Of a DNA stretch of 64,000 bases, positions 43,068 through 52,490 are shown piece after piece (position 1 is the stretch's first letter; each line of letters starts with the position of its first letter). The position numbers and the translations under genes are program-made. The notes beneath the pieces are model-generated. The model did no database searches, was not told where the DNA came from, and worked only from the letters and a program-made list of their open reading frames with translations. The DNA comes from Botryobacter ruber (GTDB taxonomy: Bacteria; Bacteroidota; Bacteroidia; Cytophagales; Hymenobacteraceae), in the NCBI RefSeq assembly GCF_003347595.2, contig NZ_QCZK02000024.1, positions 62,001-126,000 of the forward strand, read 5' to 3'.

Positions 43068-44438
43068 TTACCGCTTTTTACTCATTTCCGCGAAATTCCT
43101 GAAGAACAACGGGATTGTTTCGATCCCTTTCAGGAAATTAAAAATCCCAAAGCTTTCATTTGGCGAATGTATGGCATCAGCATCCAGCCCGAAACCCATC
43201 AACACCGAATCGATACCGAGCTCTGATTTAAACATGGCTACAATCGGGATGGAGCCTCCGCTGCGCACCGGCACCGGTTTAATGCCAAAGGTTTCTTCGT
43301 AAGCCATGGCAGCTGCCTGGTAGGCAATCGAGTTGGTTGGCGTAACCACCGGCTCTCCGCCATGATGCGGCTTTACGAGCACCTTTACACTTTTGGGCGC
43401 GATACGCTCGAAATGCTGCGTAAACTTTTCGGTGATCTCCTCCGGCGACTGGTTGGGTACCAGGCGCATGGATATTTTGGCAAAGGCTTTGGAAGGAATC
43501 ACAGTTTTAGCGCCTTCTCCGGTGTAGCCGCCCCAGATGCCGTTCACGTCCAGGGTGGGTCGGATGGAAGTTCGTTCCATGGTTACATAGCCTTCCTCGC
43601 CGTGCACCTCCTGCAGGTCCAGTGCTTTTTTATACTTCTCCAGGTCGAAGGGTGCGCGCGCCATTTCCTCCCGTTCTTCTTTCGAGAGCTCTACTACGTT
43701 ATCATAAAAGCCCGGTATGGTGATCCGGTTGTGCTCGTCGTGGAGCGAGGCGATCATCCGGCACAGGATATTGATGGGATTAGCCACGGCACCACCGTAC
43801 ATACCGGAGTGCAGATCGCGGTTTGGCCCGGTTACTTCTACCTCCACGTAGCTTAAGCCGCGCAAGCCTGTGGTGATGGAAGGTACATCGTTGGCCAGCA
43901 TACCCGTATCCGAAATCAGGATGACATCGGCCTGCAGCCGGTCTTTATTTTCTTTCACAAAAGTGCCCAGGTTGTCGGAGCCTACTTCTTCCTCCCCTTC
44001 TATCATAAATTTCACGTTGCAGGGCAATGCGTTGTGCTGCATCATCACCTCGAAGGCTTTTACGTGCATGTACATCTGGCCTTTGTCGTCGCTGGCGCCG
44101 CGTGCGTAAATTTTCTCGTGCTTTACCACCGGCTCAAACGGCGGCGAATCCCAGAGTTCGTAAGGGTCGGCGGGTTGCACATCGTAATGTCCGTACACCA
44201 GCACCGTAGGCAGCTGCGGGTCTACTATCTTTTCGCCGTACACGATCGGGTAGCCGCCTGTCACGCAAATCTCAACCTTATCGGCACCGGCTTCTGTTAG
44301 CTTGCCGGCAACAAAATCAGCTGTTCTCAGCACATCATTTTTAAATTTAGGATCAGCGCTTACCGAAGGAATCCGGAGCATGTCCAGCAGCTCCTGGATA
44401 AAGCGGTCCTGGTTTTCGGAGATATAGTTTTTCATCAT
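43068..44438 (-). CDS. M20-family dipeptidase
   Basis: Zinc-dependent aminoacyl/di-peptidase of the M20 (carnosinase/CNDP-like) family, 456 residues. Metal ligands and catalytic residues: VLVYGHYDVQP (His), YARGASDDKGQ (Asp bridge), IEGEEEVGSDN (Glu-Glu), LISDTGML (Asp) and a late His in LDADAIHSPNE. The dimerisation lid domain starts near GPNRDLHSGMYGG. No signal peptide, so cytoplasmic. It follows a terminator behind plsY, hence a separate transcript. Confidence 0.94.
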   Translation of the reverse strand: MMKNYISENQDRFIQELLDMLRIPSVSADPKFKNDVLRTADFVAGKLTEAGADKVEICVTGGYPIVYGEKIVDPQLPTVLVYGHYDVQPADPYELWDSPPFEPVVKHEKIYARGASDDKGQMYMHVKAFEVMMQHNALPCNVKFMIEGEEEVGSDNLGTFVKENKDRLQADVILISDTGMLANDVPSITTGLRGLSYVEVEVTGPNRDLHSGMYGGAVANPINILCRMIASLHDEHNRITIPGFYDNVVELSKEEREEMARAPFDLEKYKKALDLQEVHGEEGYVTMERTSIRPTLDVNGIWGGYTGEGAKTVIPSKAFAKISMRLVPNQSPEEITEKFTQHFERIAPKSVKVLVKPHHGGEPVVTPTNSIAYQAAAMAYEETFGIKPVPVRSGGSIPIVAMFKSELGIDSVLMGFGLDADAIHSPNESFGIFNFLKGIETIPLFFRNFAEMSKKR

Positions 44439-44465
44439 AGTTCTGGTGTTGTCTGGTTAAATATA

Positions 44466-44496
44466 CAAAAAAGCCACCTCTGCAAAAAGGTGGCTT
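44466..44496 (-). terminator. Terminator of plsY
   Basis: Minus strand: AAGCCACCT pairs with AGGTGGCTT and is followed by TTTTTTG. Located between plsY and the dipeptidase gene. Confidence 0.85.
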
Positions 44497-44546
44497 CTGT
44501 TAATTTGGCTGCCCTGTTATTTCAGGCAGTTTAACTATTACGGTAT

Positions 44547-45191
44547 TTATCTTCTCTTTCCGAGATGGATGTTGGCTTTGCTTTCTTCGCCGTGCAGCAG
44601 GCGGTTGATATTCTTCCGGTGCGTGAGCACGACCACCGCAAAAAGCACAAAACCAAAGATGATCAGGATCGGGTTATCGGGGCTGAAGCGGGGCAGCAGC
44701 ATCAGCACCGGAAAGGCCAGGGCTGCGATCATAGAGCCCAGCGACACGTATTTTGATGTAAACAGTACAATCACAAAAATAACGGTGCACAGCAGCGCCA
44801 CCTCCGGCTGAATGGCCAGCATCATGCCCAGCAAAGTAGCTACGCCTTTACCGCCCTTAAATTTCTCATACACCGGGAAGATATGGCCTACCACCGCCAG
44901 GGCTCCCATGATCAGCTGATAAAAAATAAGGTTATCTGCTTCGATTGCACTAAACACAACCAGCAGATTGGCCAGCGAGGTAGCAGCCCATCCTTTAAAG
45001 ATATCAATAAGCATCACAATCGTGCCCGGCTTTTTCCCTAACACCCGGAAGGTGTTGGTAGCGCCAGAGTTTCCGCTGCCATGCTGGCGTATGTCGATGC
45101 CGTAATACGATTTTCCTAACCACACGGCAGTACATATAGAGCCAATCAGGTAAGCAGCTACTAACAGTACAGCTATCAAAAGTACATCCAT
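44547..45191 (-). CDS. plsY: Acyl-phosphate glycerol-3-phosphate acyltransferase PlsY
   Basis: Inner-membrane enzyme transferring acyl from acyl-phosphate to glycerol 3-phosphate, the first step of phospholipid synthesis (214 residues, five spans). Conserved motifs: GSGNSGATNTFRVLGKK near residues 39-55, KGGKGVATLLG in the middle and HRKNINRLLHGEE near the end. Monocistronic with its own promoter and terminator. Confidence 0.96.
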   Translation of the reverse strand: MDVLLIAVLLVAAYLIGSICTAVWLGKSYYGIDIRQHGSGNSGATNTFRVLGKKPGTIVMLIDIFKGWAATSLANLLVVFSAIEADNLIFYQLIMGALAVVGHIFPVYEKFKGGKGVATLLGMMLAIQPEVALLCTVIFVIVLFTSKYVSLGSMIAALAFPVLMLLPRFSPDNPILIIFGFVLFAVVVLTHRKNINRLLHGEESKANIHLGKRR

Positions 45192-45272
45192 GAACTAGTA
45201 TTTTATTTTCGAGCCACTATTACTATACCCTAAGTACAATAAAAGGCAGACGACCTCAACCGGAAAAGGAAC

Positions 45273-45304
45273 CAAATATAGCAAAATATAAATGTAATAT
45301 CCAA
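45273..45304 (-). promoter_or_regulatory. Promoter of plsY
   Basis: Minus-strand -7 box TATATTTG (45273-45280, exact TAnnTTTG) with TTG at 45302-45304, spacer 21 bp. Leader about 75 nt to the ATG at 45191. Confidence 0.6.
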
Positions 45305-45412
45305 AACCGGAAGCAGTGCATCCTATATTGGCAGTATACGTTCCCGCGCTACGGTGTGGTTATCGGAGTTTCCGAAACCGGGAATGAGCGCTGCCGGTAT
45401 TCCGAAAAAAAA

Positions 45413-48400
45413 TTAATTTCTGCGTCCTTTGGCTACTTCCTCCACGCCTTTCAGGTAACTGGTTCTAAAATGCTTAATAAATTCATCCTTATCAATAGAC
45501 TCTGCAGGATAGAAGCCGTATTTGGTGGAAGTTCCCCGGCGTCCGCGTGCTTTTGAAGTTATAATCTTGTTGAATTTATCGTCAGAAGAAACCAGCACCA
45601 GGCCGTTCTGCTCAAAATTCAGGTAGTACCAGTTGTACTGGTTCACCTGGAAGTACAGCGACAGCACCGGCTCGCCATTCATATCGTGGCGTACTTCCAG
45701 GTAGCTCTCCAGTTCACTGCTTATGTCTTCTTTCTCGATACTGGCAAACCCGATTTTGCCGACACTGTACCAGGCTTTGTGCTTGTCGGACCACTGCAGG
45801 TTTACGGAACTCAGCAGCAGGCTCCGCGCCAGGTTAGAGGACGCATCATAAAAGGGCACAAATTGCATGGTGCTTTTTTCACGGTACTTCTCAATGTCCT
45901 TGTTACTCATAAAGCCGCCGAGCTTATAAAGCAGGTCATCGTTTCCATTGTACCTTACTTCCCACCTCACGGAATTTTCTTTTATGGTTTGCGCCATGGC
46001 ATCCAGCGCCTGCCCGGGAATATTCAGGTCTAAGGCCATGATAACATCCAGCGCAAAAAGGGCACTGTCGAGGTTGGCTCTTCCGATACCGGCTGCTTCT
46101 ACGCCAAACTTATCGGTTGGTTTGAGCAGGTTTATCTTGCCTGCCAGCCCCAGTATTTTGGTGGCCTGGTTGTAAGTAAGTACATTGCCTTCAAAGGAAT
46201 TGCCAAAGGCACGATTCTCTTTTCCTATTTTAAACTCGTTCGTTTCCTTGTTGTAGGCCAGGTAGCCGTCGGCTAAAAACATATCCAGGTCTTCCTTATC
46301 CTGCTTCCTGGACACAAAGGTATTGTAGAGTTTGGCCGATGTTGCAGACGCATGCAAGCCGATTCGGAGTGGTTCGCCATCGCTTGCGGTTGGGTTAAGG
46401 ATGGGAATCCGCATATTTTCCGGGTCCAGCGTGTCGCGCTTAAAAGGGAACCAGTCTGTATCAGCTTCTCCGATCTTTAACTTCAGGTTACCGTCAAAAT
46501 CGAGGTTCTTACGCGAAGAATGCAGCTTTATATCGCCGTGGTAAAGAATCTGCGGCAGTATGAAGATCGGTTTTGCTTCGTCAATCCTGGCAACAGAATG
46601 CGTTACAGGATTTTTAGTGCCGGGAGAAGCGTTGTAAACAAAGTCGGTGAAGTGCAGTTTATAGATTTCGCCTGCCGAATTTTTGTAGTCGTAAAGCGCA
46701 TCTCCGGTAAATGTTTTGCGGGACAGAATATCGATATTACCGGCATACAGCTTATGGAACTGGTTCAGGGTATCGGCAACGATACTGGCATTCCGTAAGG
46801 TTTTGATGGTAGCATCGGCAGCGATGGCCACTTTCCCGCTATCGGGCAGAATATGTGCGTCACCCACTGCAATGTAAGGCACACCTCCAGCCAACAGCGT
46901 ATTTCCTTTCAGGTCGTATTCGCCGCTGGCCGCCAGGAAGCGCAGCCCCTGCTGCTGCGGGTGCAGCGAATAAAAGTAACTTGTACCGTCTTCGGAACTT
47001 GCCTTCAGGCTCACCTTCTGCTTGTTCATATCCCAACGGCCGCCTTTCAGCGATGCTTTGTACTGGGCCTGCGGGAATTCGATACTGGCTGCACCCTGCT
47101 TTTCAATCGCAAAATCAACACTTCCTTTCGCCAGATCATACTCCAGGCTCACATCCTGCACCTTCAGCGCCGGACGCTCTTCGTCGCCCGACTTTACCAG
47201 GAATATGCCGTTCTTACCGGAAAAGCTTTTTTCCCCGAAAGCCAAAACAGGCGCTGTAACTTTTGCCACGGCATGGTCTACTTCACCGTTCCCGAACATA
47301 CCTCCGGGCGAGAGTTTGAGAAGGCCGTTAAAGGTATAGTTTTCCTTAAACACGGTCATGGGCGCTGATACTGTGTTCACATACATGGTATCTGCTTTTG
47401 GCAGCCATTTCATGGTGTAACCGGCAAGAGAAGCCATAGGAAATCCGGCATCGTTCAGCTTCTGGCCTGCCATCGTTAACACAGCGCCCTCTTTTGTAAC
47501 GACCGAGTCCGGGTAAAATGTAAAGGAAGGGGCCTCCAGCGTAGTAGTCAGGTACTTCAATTTCCCTTTGCTCTCTATCCCTTTGGAGCTGAGCGAGATG
47601 GTATCGTACACCATGCCTTTGCCACCATAAGCCGGCAACCCTGCCTGCGGTGCATCGTATACAAACCCCATGGAGCCATCCGGCATCAGGACAGCATCTG
47701 TTTCGAAAGGCGGGAAAATACCACCGGAATAGAATTTTCCTTTAAAGCCAACCGAACCCTGCCGCACGTTACTTAAGCTGTCTACTTTAAACGGATACAT
47801 TTCAAAGTACACGGTGCTGTCGTAAGCGCCACCTAAAACCTGCTTGCTGGAAAAGCCTAACTGACCGCCCGACAACGCCTCGAACTTTGGATATTCATAC
47901 AGCTTCTCTTTGCCCGACTTGTTGTCCGGCTTGTTCAGGTAAAGCTGCCCGGATAACTTACCCGCACTTTTCGATACCATCTGGTTAGGCCCTTCTTTCT
48001 CATTAACCTTGGAATTGTTGGAAAGAACGGACATGCTTTTTAGCTGCTGCAGGTCTATCATGTACTTCTCATAATTAAATTTGAAGTCTGTACCACTAAA
48101 AGCAAGCTGGTTGGCAAATATTTGCCCGTTGAAATTAATATCCCGGTTGGCCAGAATCTGGATAATGCCATTGTCAGGCACCAGGTAAACACCGGTTGCA
48201 TCGCTGGAGAAGGTTATTTTTTCTACGCCATGTACTTCGATTATTTTTGACTCCAGATCCAGGATTGCATTACGGCCCGAAGGCGCCACCGATCTGATTA
48301 CCAGGTGGTCGTAGTCATTTTTCGCCTGCGCTGCGCCTACATAATGCCATGCTTTCTCCTTTAGTATGATGTAGCCGGAATTAGCATCATAATCCAGGAA

Positions 48401-50065
48401 CCCCTGGTACGACAGGTCGTGCACCGCCCCTTTTAATGCTTTTTCATTGATCTTGGTATAATCCGCTACTTCTGAAACAAAAAATTCTTTTTTCCGGGCT
48501 TTCGCAGCATAAGCTATCAGCGGCCGCAAAGGGTGAAAGTCGGATATACCAACCAACTGCTGAAACCTGCTGTTGGAAAAATAATCGACCGACTCGAACT
48601 GCACCGGAATAAGCGTTTTGGTATTGATGGTTGAGAAATTGATCAGGTGGCTGTCCAGGTCCCAGATAACACGCTCGGCTGCAATCTCAAATTTATGATA
48701 GGTATCAAAGAAAGGGGCTTTTCCATAAGGGCCTTCTTTCTTTGTTAAGGTAATTACTCTGGCTGGTTTTGAATATTCGAACTGGATGGCCGCATGCGAC
48801 AGGGAATCTTTCTCCTGGTAAATAGCAACAGCAGCCAGGGAAGACGTGATCAGGGAATCGTTCATGGCAAAGTTCCGGGCTTTGGCGCGAAACTTACGTA
48901 CCCCAGCCTCCGACACCATAATCTGCGACAAGCTGCCATCCAGGCAGTTGCTGCCCCGTGTGTTCCCGGACAGCGAAAAGCCACCGGTATAAGCAATGTT
49001 GTCGCCCAGGTTATTGAGCAGGGCATTGTTTGTAAACGAAGCGAATTTAGGATAGCCATTCCCGCCATTGCTGCCGCGCTTCTGGCTTTTAAATTCGAAG
49101 CTGCCTTCGATCGGCTTTTCCAGGAATTCGGAATAGGTAAGCGTGGCATCCGGCACCCGGAACGCTGCCTTGGTAATATCGAAGTTGTATTTTTTAAAAA
49201 CTGCGCTTACAGGCCTGCCCGCTACCTGCCACTCGTAAGAGCCTCCTTCACCAACAAAGAGGTTGTGCGCCAGCGCTACCTGCCCGCTTGTCTGCTGAAT
49301 GCTCACAGAGTCGAAGGGTGTTACAAAGGTAAGCACTACATTCTCCAGTTTCAGGGCAGGTCCGTTTACAGCAGGTTGTGCCGGGACAAAAAGTTTCTTT
49401 ACACTTTCTACCGACTTTTCTTTTTTCTTTGCGGCTTTCGGGGCTACCTCAACGGTTCCCCAGCCATCGTCTGTGCTTTCCTTACCTGCTACTTCGTCGT
49501 CCCAGGAGAAGTTGTCCCACTCGCCGCCGTTGTTTTCGGCTGCTTTGGCATCGGCCTTAGCGGCAGGTCCTCCTTCGTAGGCAAAGCTGAACTGCCCTCC
49601 GGACACTCTGAGCTTAATAAATTTGTTCTGCTGCAGTTCTTTGGACGCCAGGAAAAGAGCGGATGTGGCCATAAAACGGTCCAGCGTGGCAGCATCGTCC
49701 TGTTTTACGGCTTTCGCTGTTACCTCCAGCATGTTGTCGATAGCACGGGCATCAAGGTTCTGCACATTAACACCATTGGCCAACATGCTAAAGAAATTCT
49801 CGAAGTGCGGGCGCGACCGTAGCTTTTTGCGCAGCATCTGCTGCGAAATGCTGATAATTTCCTGCTGTTGCTTAGAAGCAAGTTTGCCGCTCTGCCAGGC
49901 CATCTCCAGGTCAGCGGCAAGCTTTTCTGCATTTGCTCCCTTTCCTGAAATAACTAAAGCTTTCGCATCTATTATAAAATCTGCGGGACTATCGGAAAGC
50001 TTGTTTTGTGCCTGAGCACCCAGTGTGATAAGAAAAAAGAAAAAGAGTAAAAGTTTATGCTTCAT
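45413..50065 (-). CDS. Giant secreted protein of unknown function
   Basis: A 1550-residue exported protein; signal peptide MKHKLLLFFFFLITLGAQAQ (an ATG 6 bp further up at 50071 is also possible). Residues 20-190 are helical. A low-complexity acidic/tryptophan linker follows (WDNFSWDDEVAG, DDGWGTVEV, then AAKKKEKS). From about 240 to 1400 there is continuous beta-type sequence with repeated short phrases such as SFEFKSQKRGS, GKLSGQLYLN, GSVGFKGKFYSGG, GKGMVYDTISL, GEVDHAVAKVTAP and GDIKLHSSRKNLDFDGNLKL, suggesting a long beta-helix or beta-taco like those of LptD/AsmA/TamB-type envelope proteins. That is inference from pattern only. It starts 10 bp after the prmA stop and is the last gene of a three-gene cluster. 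No domain recognised. Confidence 0.85.
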   Translation of the reverse strand: MKHKLLLFFFFLITLGAQAQNKLSDSPADFIIDAKALVISGKGANAEKLAADLEMAWQSGKLASKQQQEIISISQQMLRKKLRSRPHFENFFSMLANGVNVQNLDARAIDNMLEVTAKAVKQDDAATLDRFMATSALFLASKELQQNKFIKLRVSGGQFSFAYEGGPAAKADAKAAENNGGEWDNFSWDDEVAGKESTDDGWGTVEVAPKAAKKKEKSVESVKKLFVPAQPAVNGPALKLENVVLTFVTPFDSVSIQQTSGQVALAHNLFVGEGGSYEWQVAGRPVSAVFKKYNFDITKAAFRVPDATLTYSEFLEKPIEGSFEFKSQKRGSNGGNGYPKFASFTNNALLNNLGDNIAYTGGFSLSGNTRGSNCLDGSLSQIMVSEAGVRKFRAKARNFAMNDSLITSSLAAVAIYQEKDSLSHAAIQFEYSKPARVITLTKKEGPYGKAPFFDTYHKFEIAAERVIWDLDSHLINFSTINTKTLIPVQFESVDYFSNSRFQQLVGISDFHPLRPLIAYAAKARKKEFFVSEVADYTKINEKALKGAVHDLSYQGFLDYDANSGYIILKEKAWHYVGAAQAKNDYDHLVIRSVAPSGRNAILDLESKIIEVHGVEKITFSSDATGVYLVPDNGIIQILANRDINFNGQIFANQLAFSGTDFKFNYEKYMIDLQQLKSMSVLSNNSKVNEKEGPNQMVSKSAGKLSGQLYLNKPDNKSGKEKLYEYPKFEALSGGQLGFSSKQVLGGAYDSTVYFEMYPFKVDSLSNVRQGSVGFKGKFYSGGIFPPFETDAVLMPDGSMGFVYDAPQAGLPAYGGKGMVYDTISLSSKGIESKGKLKYLTTTLEAPSFTFYPDSVVTKEGAVLTMAGQKLNDAGFPMASLAGYTMKWLPKADTMYVNTVSAPMTVFKENYTFNGLLKLSPGGMFGNGEVDHAVAKVTAPVLAFGEKSFSGKNGIFLVKSGDEERPALKVQDVSLEYDLAKGSVDFAIEKQGAASIEFPQAQYKASLKGGRWDMNKQKVSLKASSEDGTSYFYSLHPQQQGLRFLAASGEYDLKGNTLLAGGVPYIAVGDAHILPDSGKVAIAADATIKTLRNASIVADTLNQFHKLYAGNIDILSRKTFTGDALYDYKNSAGEIYKLHFTDFVYNASPGTKNPVTHSVARIDEAKPIFILPQILYHGDIKLHSSRKNLDFDGNLKLKIGEADTDWFPFKRDTLDPENMRIPILNPTASDGEPLRIGLHASATSAKLYNTFVSRKQDKEDLDMFLADGYLAYNKETNEFKIGKENRAFGNSFEGNVLTYNQATKILGLAGKINLLKPTDKFGVEAAGIGRANLDSALFALDVIMALDLNIPGQALDAMAQTIKENSVRWEVRYNGNDDLLYKLGGFMSNKDIEKYREKSTMQFVPFYDASSNLARSLLLSSVNLQWSDKHKAWYSVGKIGFASIEKEDISSELESYLEVRHDMNGEPVLSLYFQVNQYNWYYLNFEQNGLVLVSSDDKFNKIITSKARGRRGTSTKYGFYPAESIDKDEFIKHFRTSYLKGVEEVAKGRRN

Positions 50066-50075
50066 ATACAAAGAA

Positions 50076-50906
50076 TTAGCTATCCTGAAAAATGGCAGAA
50101 ACCCAGTTATTCTTAACCCGGTGTGAAATAAAATTAAGATTCAATTTGGCTGCGCGCTCCCGGAGCATGGGCAGGTCTTCGGTATAGAAACCGCTCAGCA
50201 CCAGCCACCCGCCCGGCGCCAGCACTGCTTTGTAGGCAGGCATGTCTTCGAGCAACACGTTTCGGTTAATATTGGCCAACACAACGCCAAAAGGATTTTC
50301 TCCCTGAATTTGTTCCGCACCACCCAACTTTACTTCGATAGCCGCACAATTATTCTGCTGCACGTTCTCCCGCGCGTTCTCTACCGTCCAGTCTTCTATG
50401 TCTACTGCCACCACATCGGCTGCGCCAAGTTTGGAAGCCATGATCGCCAGTATGCCTGTGCCGCAGCCCATGTCCAGCACACGCTTTCCGGTATGGTCGA
50501 GGGTCAGCTGGTTCTCGATCATGAGGGTGGTGGTTTCGTGGTGGCCGGTACCAAACGACATTTTCGGGTTAATGACGATATCATAAGCGGCTCCTTCCGG
50601 CACTTCATGAAAAGAGGCCCGAACCGAAACTTTATCGCCGATATAGAGCGGCTCAAAATTGCGTTCCCATTCCTCGTTCCAGTTCTGGCGGGCAATCTGC
50701 TGCACCTGGTACGTTACCTGCACCAGTTCCGCATAGCGCTGCAGCACTTCGTCCAGGGCCTCCTGCTCAAACAGGTGCTCCAGGATATAGGCGCTAAAAC
50801 CATCTTCTGTATCTACAAAGGCTTCAAAGCCTAACTCGCCCAATTCGGCTACCAGGATGTCGGAAAATTCCGGGTTTACCTGTATGGTTACTTCTATATA
50901 ATCCAT
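50076..50906 (-). CDS. prmA: Ribosomal protein L11 methyltransferase
   Basis: SAM-dependent methyltransferase (276 residues). N-terminal substrate-recognition domain MDYIEVTIQVNPEFSDILVAELGELGFEAF, then the Rossmann SAM motif RVLDMGCGTGILAIMASKLGA, VAVDIEDWTVENARENV and the catalytic-region loop FGVVLANINRNVLLEDM. ATG 50906 lies 8 bp after the stop of the preceding small gene; the giant secreted protein gene follows at once. Confidence 0.94.
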   Translation of the reverse strand: MDYIEVTIQVNPEFSDILVAELGELGFEAFVDTEDGFSAYILEHLFEQEALDEVLQRYAELVQVTYQVQQIARQNWNEEWERNFEPLYIGDKVSVRASFHEVPEGAAYDIVINPKMSFGTGHHETTTLMIENQLTLDHTGKRVLDMGCGTGILAIMASKLGAADVVAVDIEDWTVENARENVQQNNCAAIEVKLGGAEQIQGENPFGVVLANINRNVLLEDMPAYKAVLAPGGWLVLSGFYTEDLPMLRERAAKLNLNFISHRVKNNWVSAIFQDS

Positions 50907-50914
50907 GGGTATTG

Positions 50915-51289
50915 CTATTGCCGGCACTCCGCAAACGCGCGGGCATCGGTGAAATAAACTGAAAATTGAGCCAGGTTGCGGTTTTCGGTTACGTAAAGCA
51001 CGTGGTCGGCAAAGGCTTTTTTAGGCGTGATGTACCACACGGCTGTTGCATCGGCAAAAAGCTTGTTGCTTTCGCGGTACACGATCATGTTGGCAAAGGC
51101 ATCTTCTTTTTCTATATAAACCGTATAGGCTGCCGTGTTTTTGTACTTCGGGTCGCGCTCCAGGTACACAGAGCCGTAGATGCGGCAGTAATCTTTTTGT
51201 ATAGCCACTGGCTGAGCGGCCGGTGCAGGAGCAACGGGACGCACCGTGAAGGCAAACACCTGCAACAATAGGATTATTATGATATTCAT
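50915..51289 (-). CDS. Small exported repeat protein
   Basis: A 124-residue protein with signal peptide MNIIIILLLQVFAFTVRPVAP and a mature part of about 90 residues built from roughly five units of 12-13 residues with the pattern [VI]Y-x6-FA (for example VYIEKEDAFA, VYRESNKLFA, WYITPKKAFA, VYFTDARAFA). This resembles short beta-repeat proteins of the DUF6150 kind, though I am not certain of that label. One Cys opens the repeat region and one closes it (CRIYGSVYLE; AECRQ), so a disulfide is possible. Same cluster as prmA. Confidence 0.72.
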   Translation of the reverse strand: MNIIIILLLQVFAFTVRPVAPAPAAQPVAIQKDYCRIYGSVYLERDPKYKNTAAYTVYIEKEDAFANMIVYRESNKLFADATAVWYITPKKAFADHVLYVTENRNLAQFSVYFTDARAFAECRQ

Positions 51290-51324
51290 AAGCGAAAATT
51301 TTCCAAATATATATTAATTTTACG

Positions 51325-51366
51325 AAAAAAAGGCTGTCGATAGTACGTATCAACAGCCTTTTTTTG
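51325..51366 (-). terminator. Terminator of tpiA, likely bidirectional
   Basis: AAAAAAAGGCTGTCGA and TCAACAGCCTTTTTTT form a stem with A/T-rich flanks on both sides, about 30 bp after the tpiA stop. Confidence 0.85.
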
Positions 51367-51394
51367 TATTAATTTTATTTAACGTTATTTTATC

Positions 51395-52156
51395 CTAAAA
51401 AGACTTAATAATATCTAAAAAGTCTCTGGACTTCAACGATGCTCCTCCAATCAGGCCACCGTCTACGTCGGGTTGTGCAAATATCTCTTTTGCGTTGCCG
51501 GGGTTGCAGCTGCCGCCATACAGGATGCTGGTATTGAAAGCTGCCTTGGCATCGAACATACGCGAAAGCTGCTCCCGGATATAGGCATGCATCTCCTGGG
51601 CCTGCTGGCTGCTGGCCGTACGGCCTGTACCGATCGCCCAGATTGGTTCGTAGGCAATCACCACCTGGTCAAACTCTTCGTTGCTCAGGAAAGACAGGCT
51701 GTCGTGCAGCTGCTTGCCTACGTAGTCGAAGTGGCGCTCGGCATCTCTTTCTTCCAGTGGCTCGCCGCAGCAGAAGATCGGCTGTATGCCCTGGGCAAGG
51801 GCCATCTTCATTTTTTTGTACAGCGTCTGCTCATCTTCGTGGTGGTACATGCGGCGCTCGCTGTGGCCTACGAGCACATACTCCACCCCTACCGATTTCA
51901 GCATGGCCGCCGACACCTCTCCGGTAAAAGCGCCGCTCTCGTGCTCGCTCACGTTCTGTGCCGCCAGGTGCATTTTGTCGTTGCCCTGTGTCAGTTTGCC
52001 TACAGGCTGCAGGTACGGGAAAGGCGGCGTTACAATGACGGTTACATCGCCGGTTGCTTCGTCTTTCACCATGTTATCTATTTCCGATACCAGCGAAAGG
52101 GCCTCTTCGTAGGTCTTGTTCATTTTCCAGTTACCGGCAACAATTTTCTTTCTCAT
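51395..52156 (-). CDS. tpiA: Triosephosphate isomerase
   Basis: Glycolytic isomerase of DHAP and glyceraldehyde 3-phosphate (253 residues). Active site: NWKMN (Lys13), the electrophile His in VGHSERR, and the base Glu in AYEPIWAIGTG. Phosphate loop LYGGSCNPGNAKEI and GGLIGGASLK. A MITE lies 35 bp upstream of the ATG. Confidence 0.97.
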   Translation of the reverse strand: MRKKIVAGNWKMNKTYEEALSLVSEIDNMVKDEATGDVTVIVTPPFPYLQPVGKLTQGNDKMHLAAQNVSEHESGAFTGEVSAAMLKSVGVEYVLVGHSERRMYHHEDEQTLYKKMKMALAQGIQPIFCCGEPLEERDAERHFDYVGKQLHDSLSFLSNEEFDQVVIAYEPIWAIGTGRTASSQQAQEMHAYIREQLSRMFDAKAAFNTSILYGGSCNPGNAKEIFAQPDVDGGLIGGASLKSRDFLDIIKSF

Positions 52157-52191
52157 GATTTTATGCGTTTGTTTTGAATGATGACAGATTA

Positions 52192-52351
52192 GAGTATGTT
52201 AAATTTTGCTTTTGTAAGCGAAAATTGTTCAGAAAGGGTTCTGACGAAACAGTTTTTGAGCGTCATAGCAGCGCTATGGGGCGAAAAAAATGTGAAGTCA
52301 GGTTCCTTTATGGGCAATTTGCAGCACAAAAGGCAAAGTTTAAACATACTC
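52192..52351. mobile_element. MITE copy 2, IS5/IS1031-like ends
   Basis: A 160-bp element about four-fifths identical to copy 1. Ends GAGTATGTTAAATTTTGC and (reverse complement) GAGTATGTTTAAACTTTGC, with the 3-bp duplication TTA (52189-52191 and 52352-52354). Central CATAGC-AGC-GCTATG hairpin conserved. No transposase. Confidence 0.92.
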
Positions 52352-52418
52352 TTAAGTTATTCAAAGGTAAAACTTCCGCCCATTTCACCAAAACCAAACC
52401 CCATATACTTTAATTTAC

Positions 52419-52448
52419 AGGAGCAGCGGGTGTGGTGGCAGCTGCAGT
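52419..52448 (+). repeat. Dispersed 30-bp repeat, copy 12
   Basis: GGAGCAGCGGGTGTGGTGGC variant, beyond the terminator of the 52525 gene and antisense to it. Confidence 0.85.
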
Positions 52449-52450
52449 AA

Positions 52451-52482
52451 ATAAAAATGTCCTGCAGCAGCGTACAGGACAT
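52451..52482 (-). terminator. Terminator of the 52525-54306 gene
   Basis: ATGTCCTG (52457-52464) pairs with CAGGACAT (52475-52482). On the minus strand it is followed by TTTTTATTT. It lies between repeat copies 12 and 13. Confidence 0.75.
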
Positions 52483-52490
52483 AACCGGGA

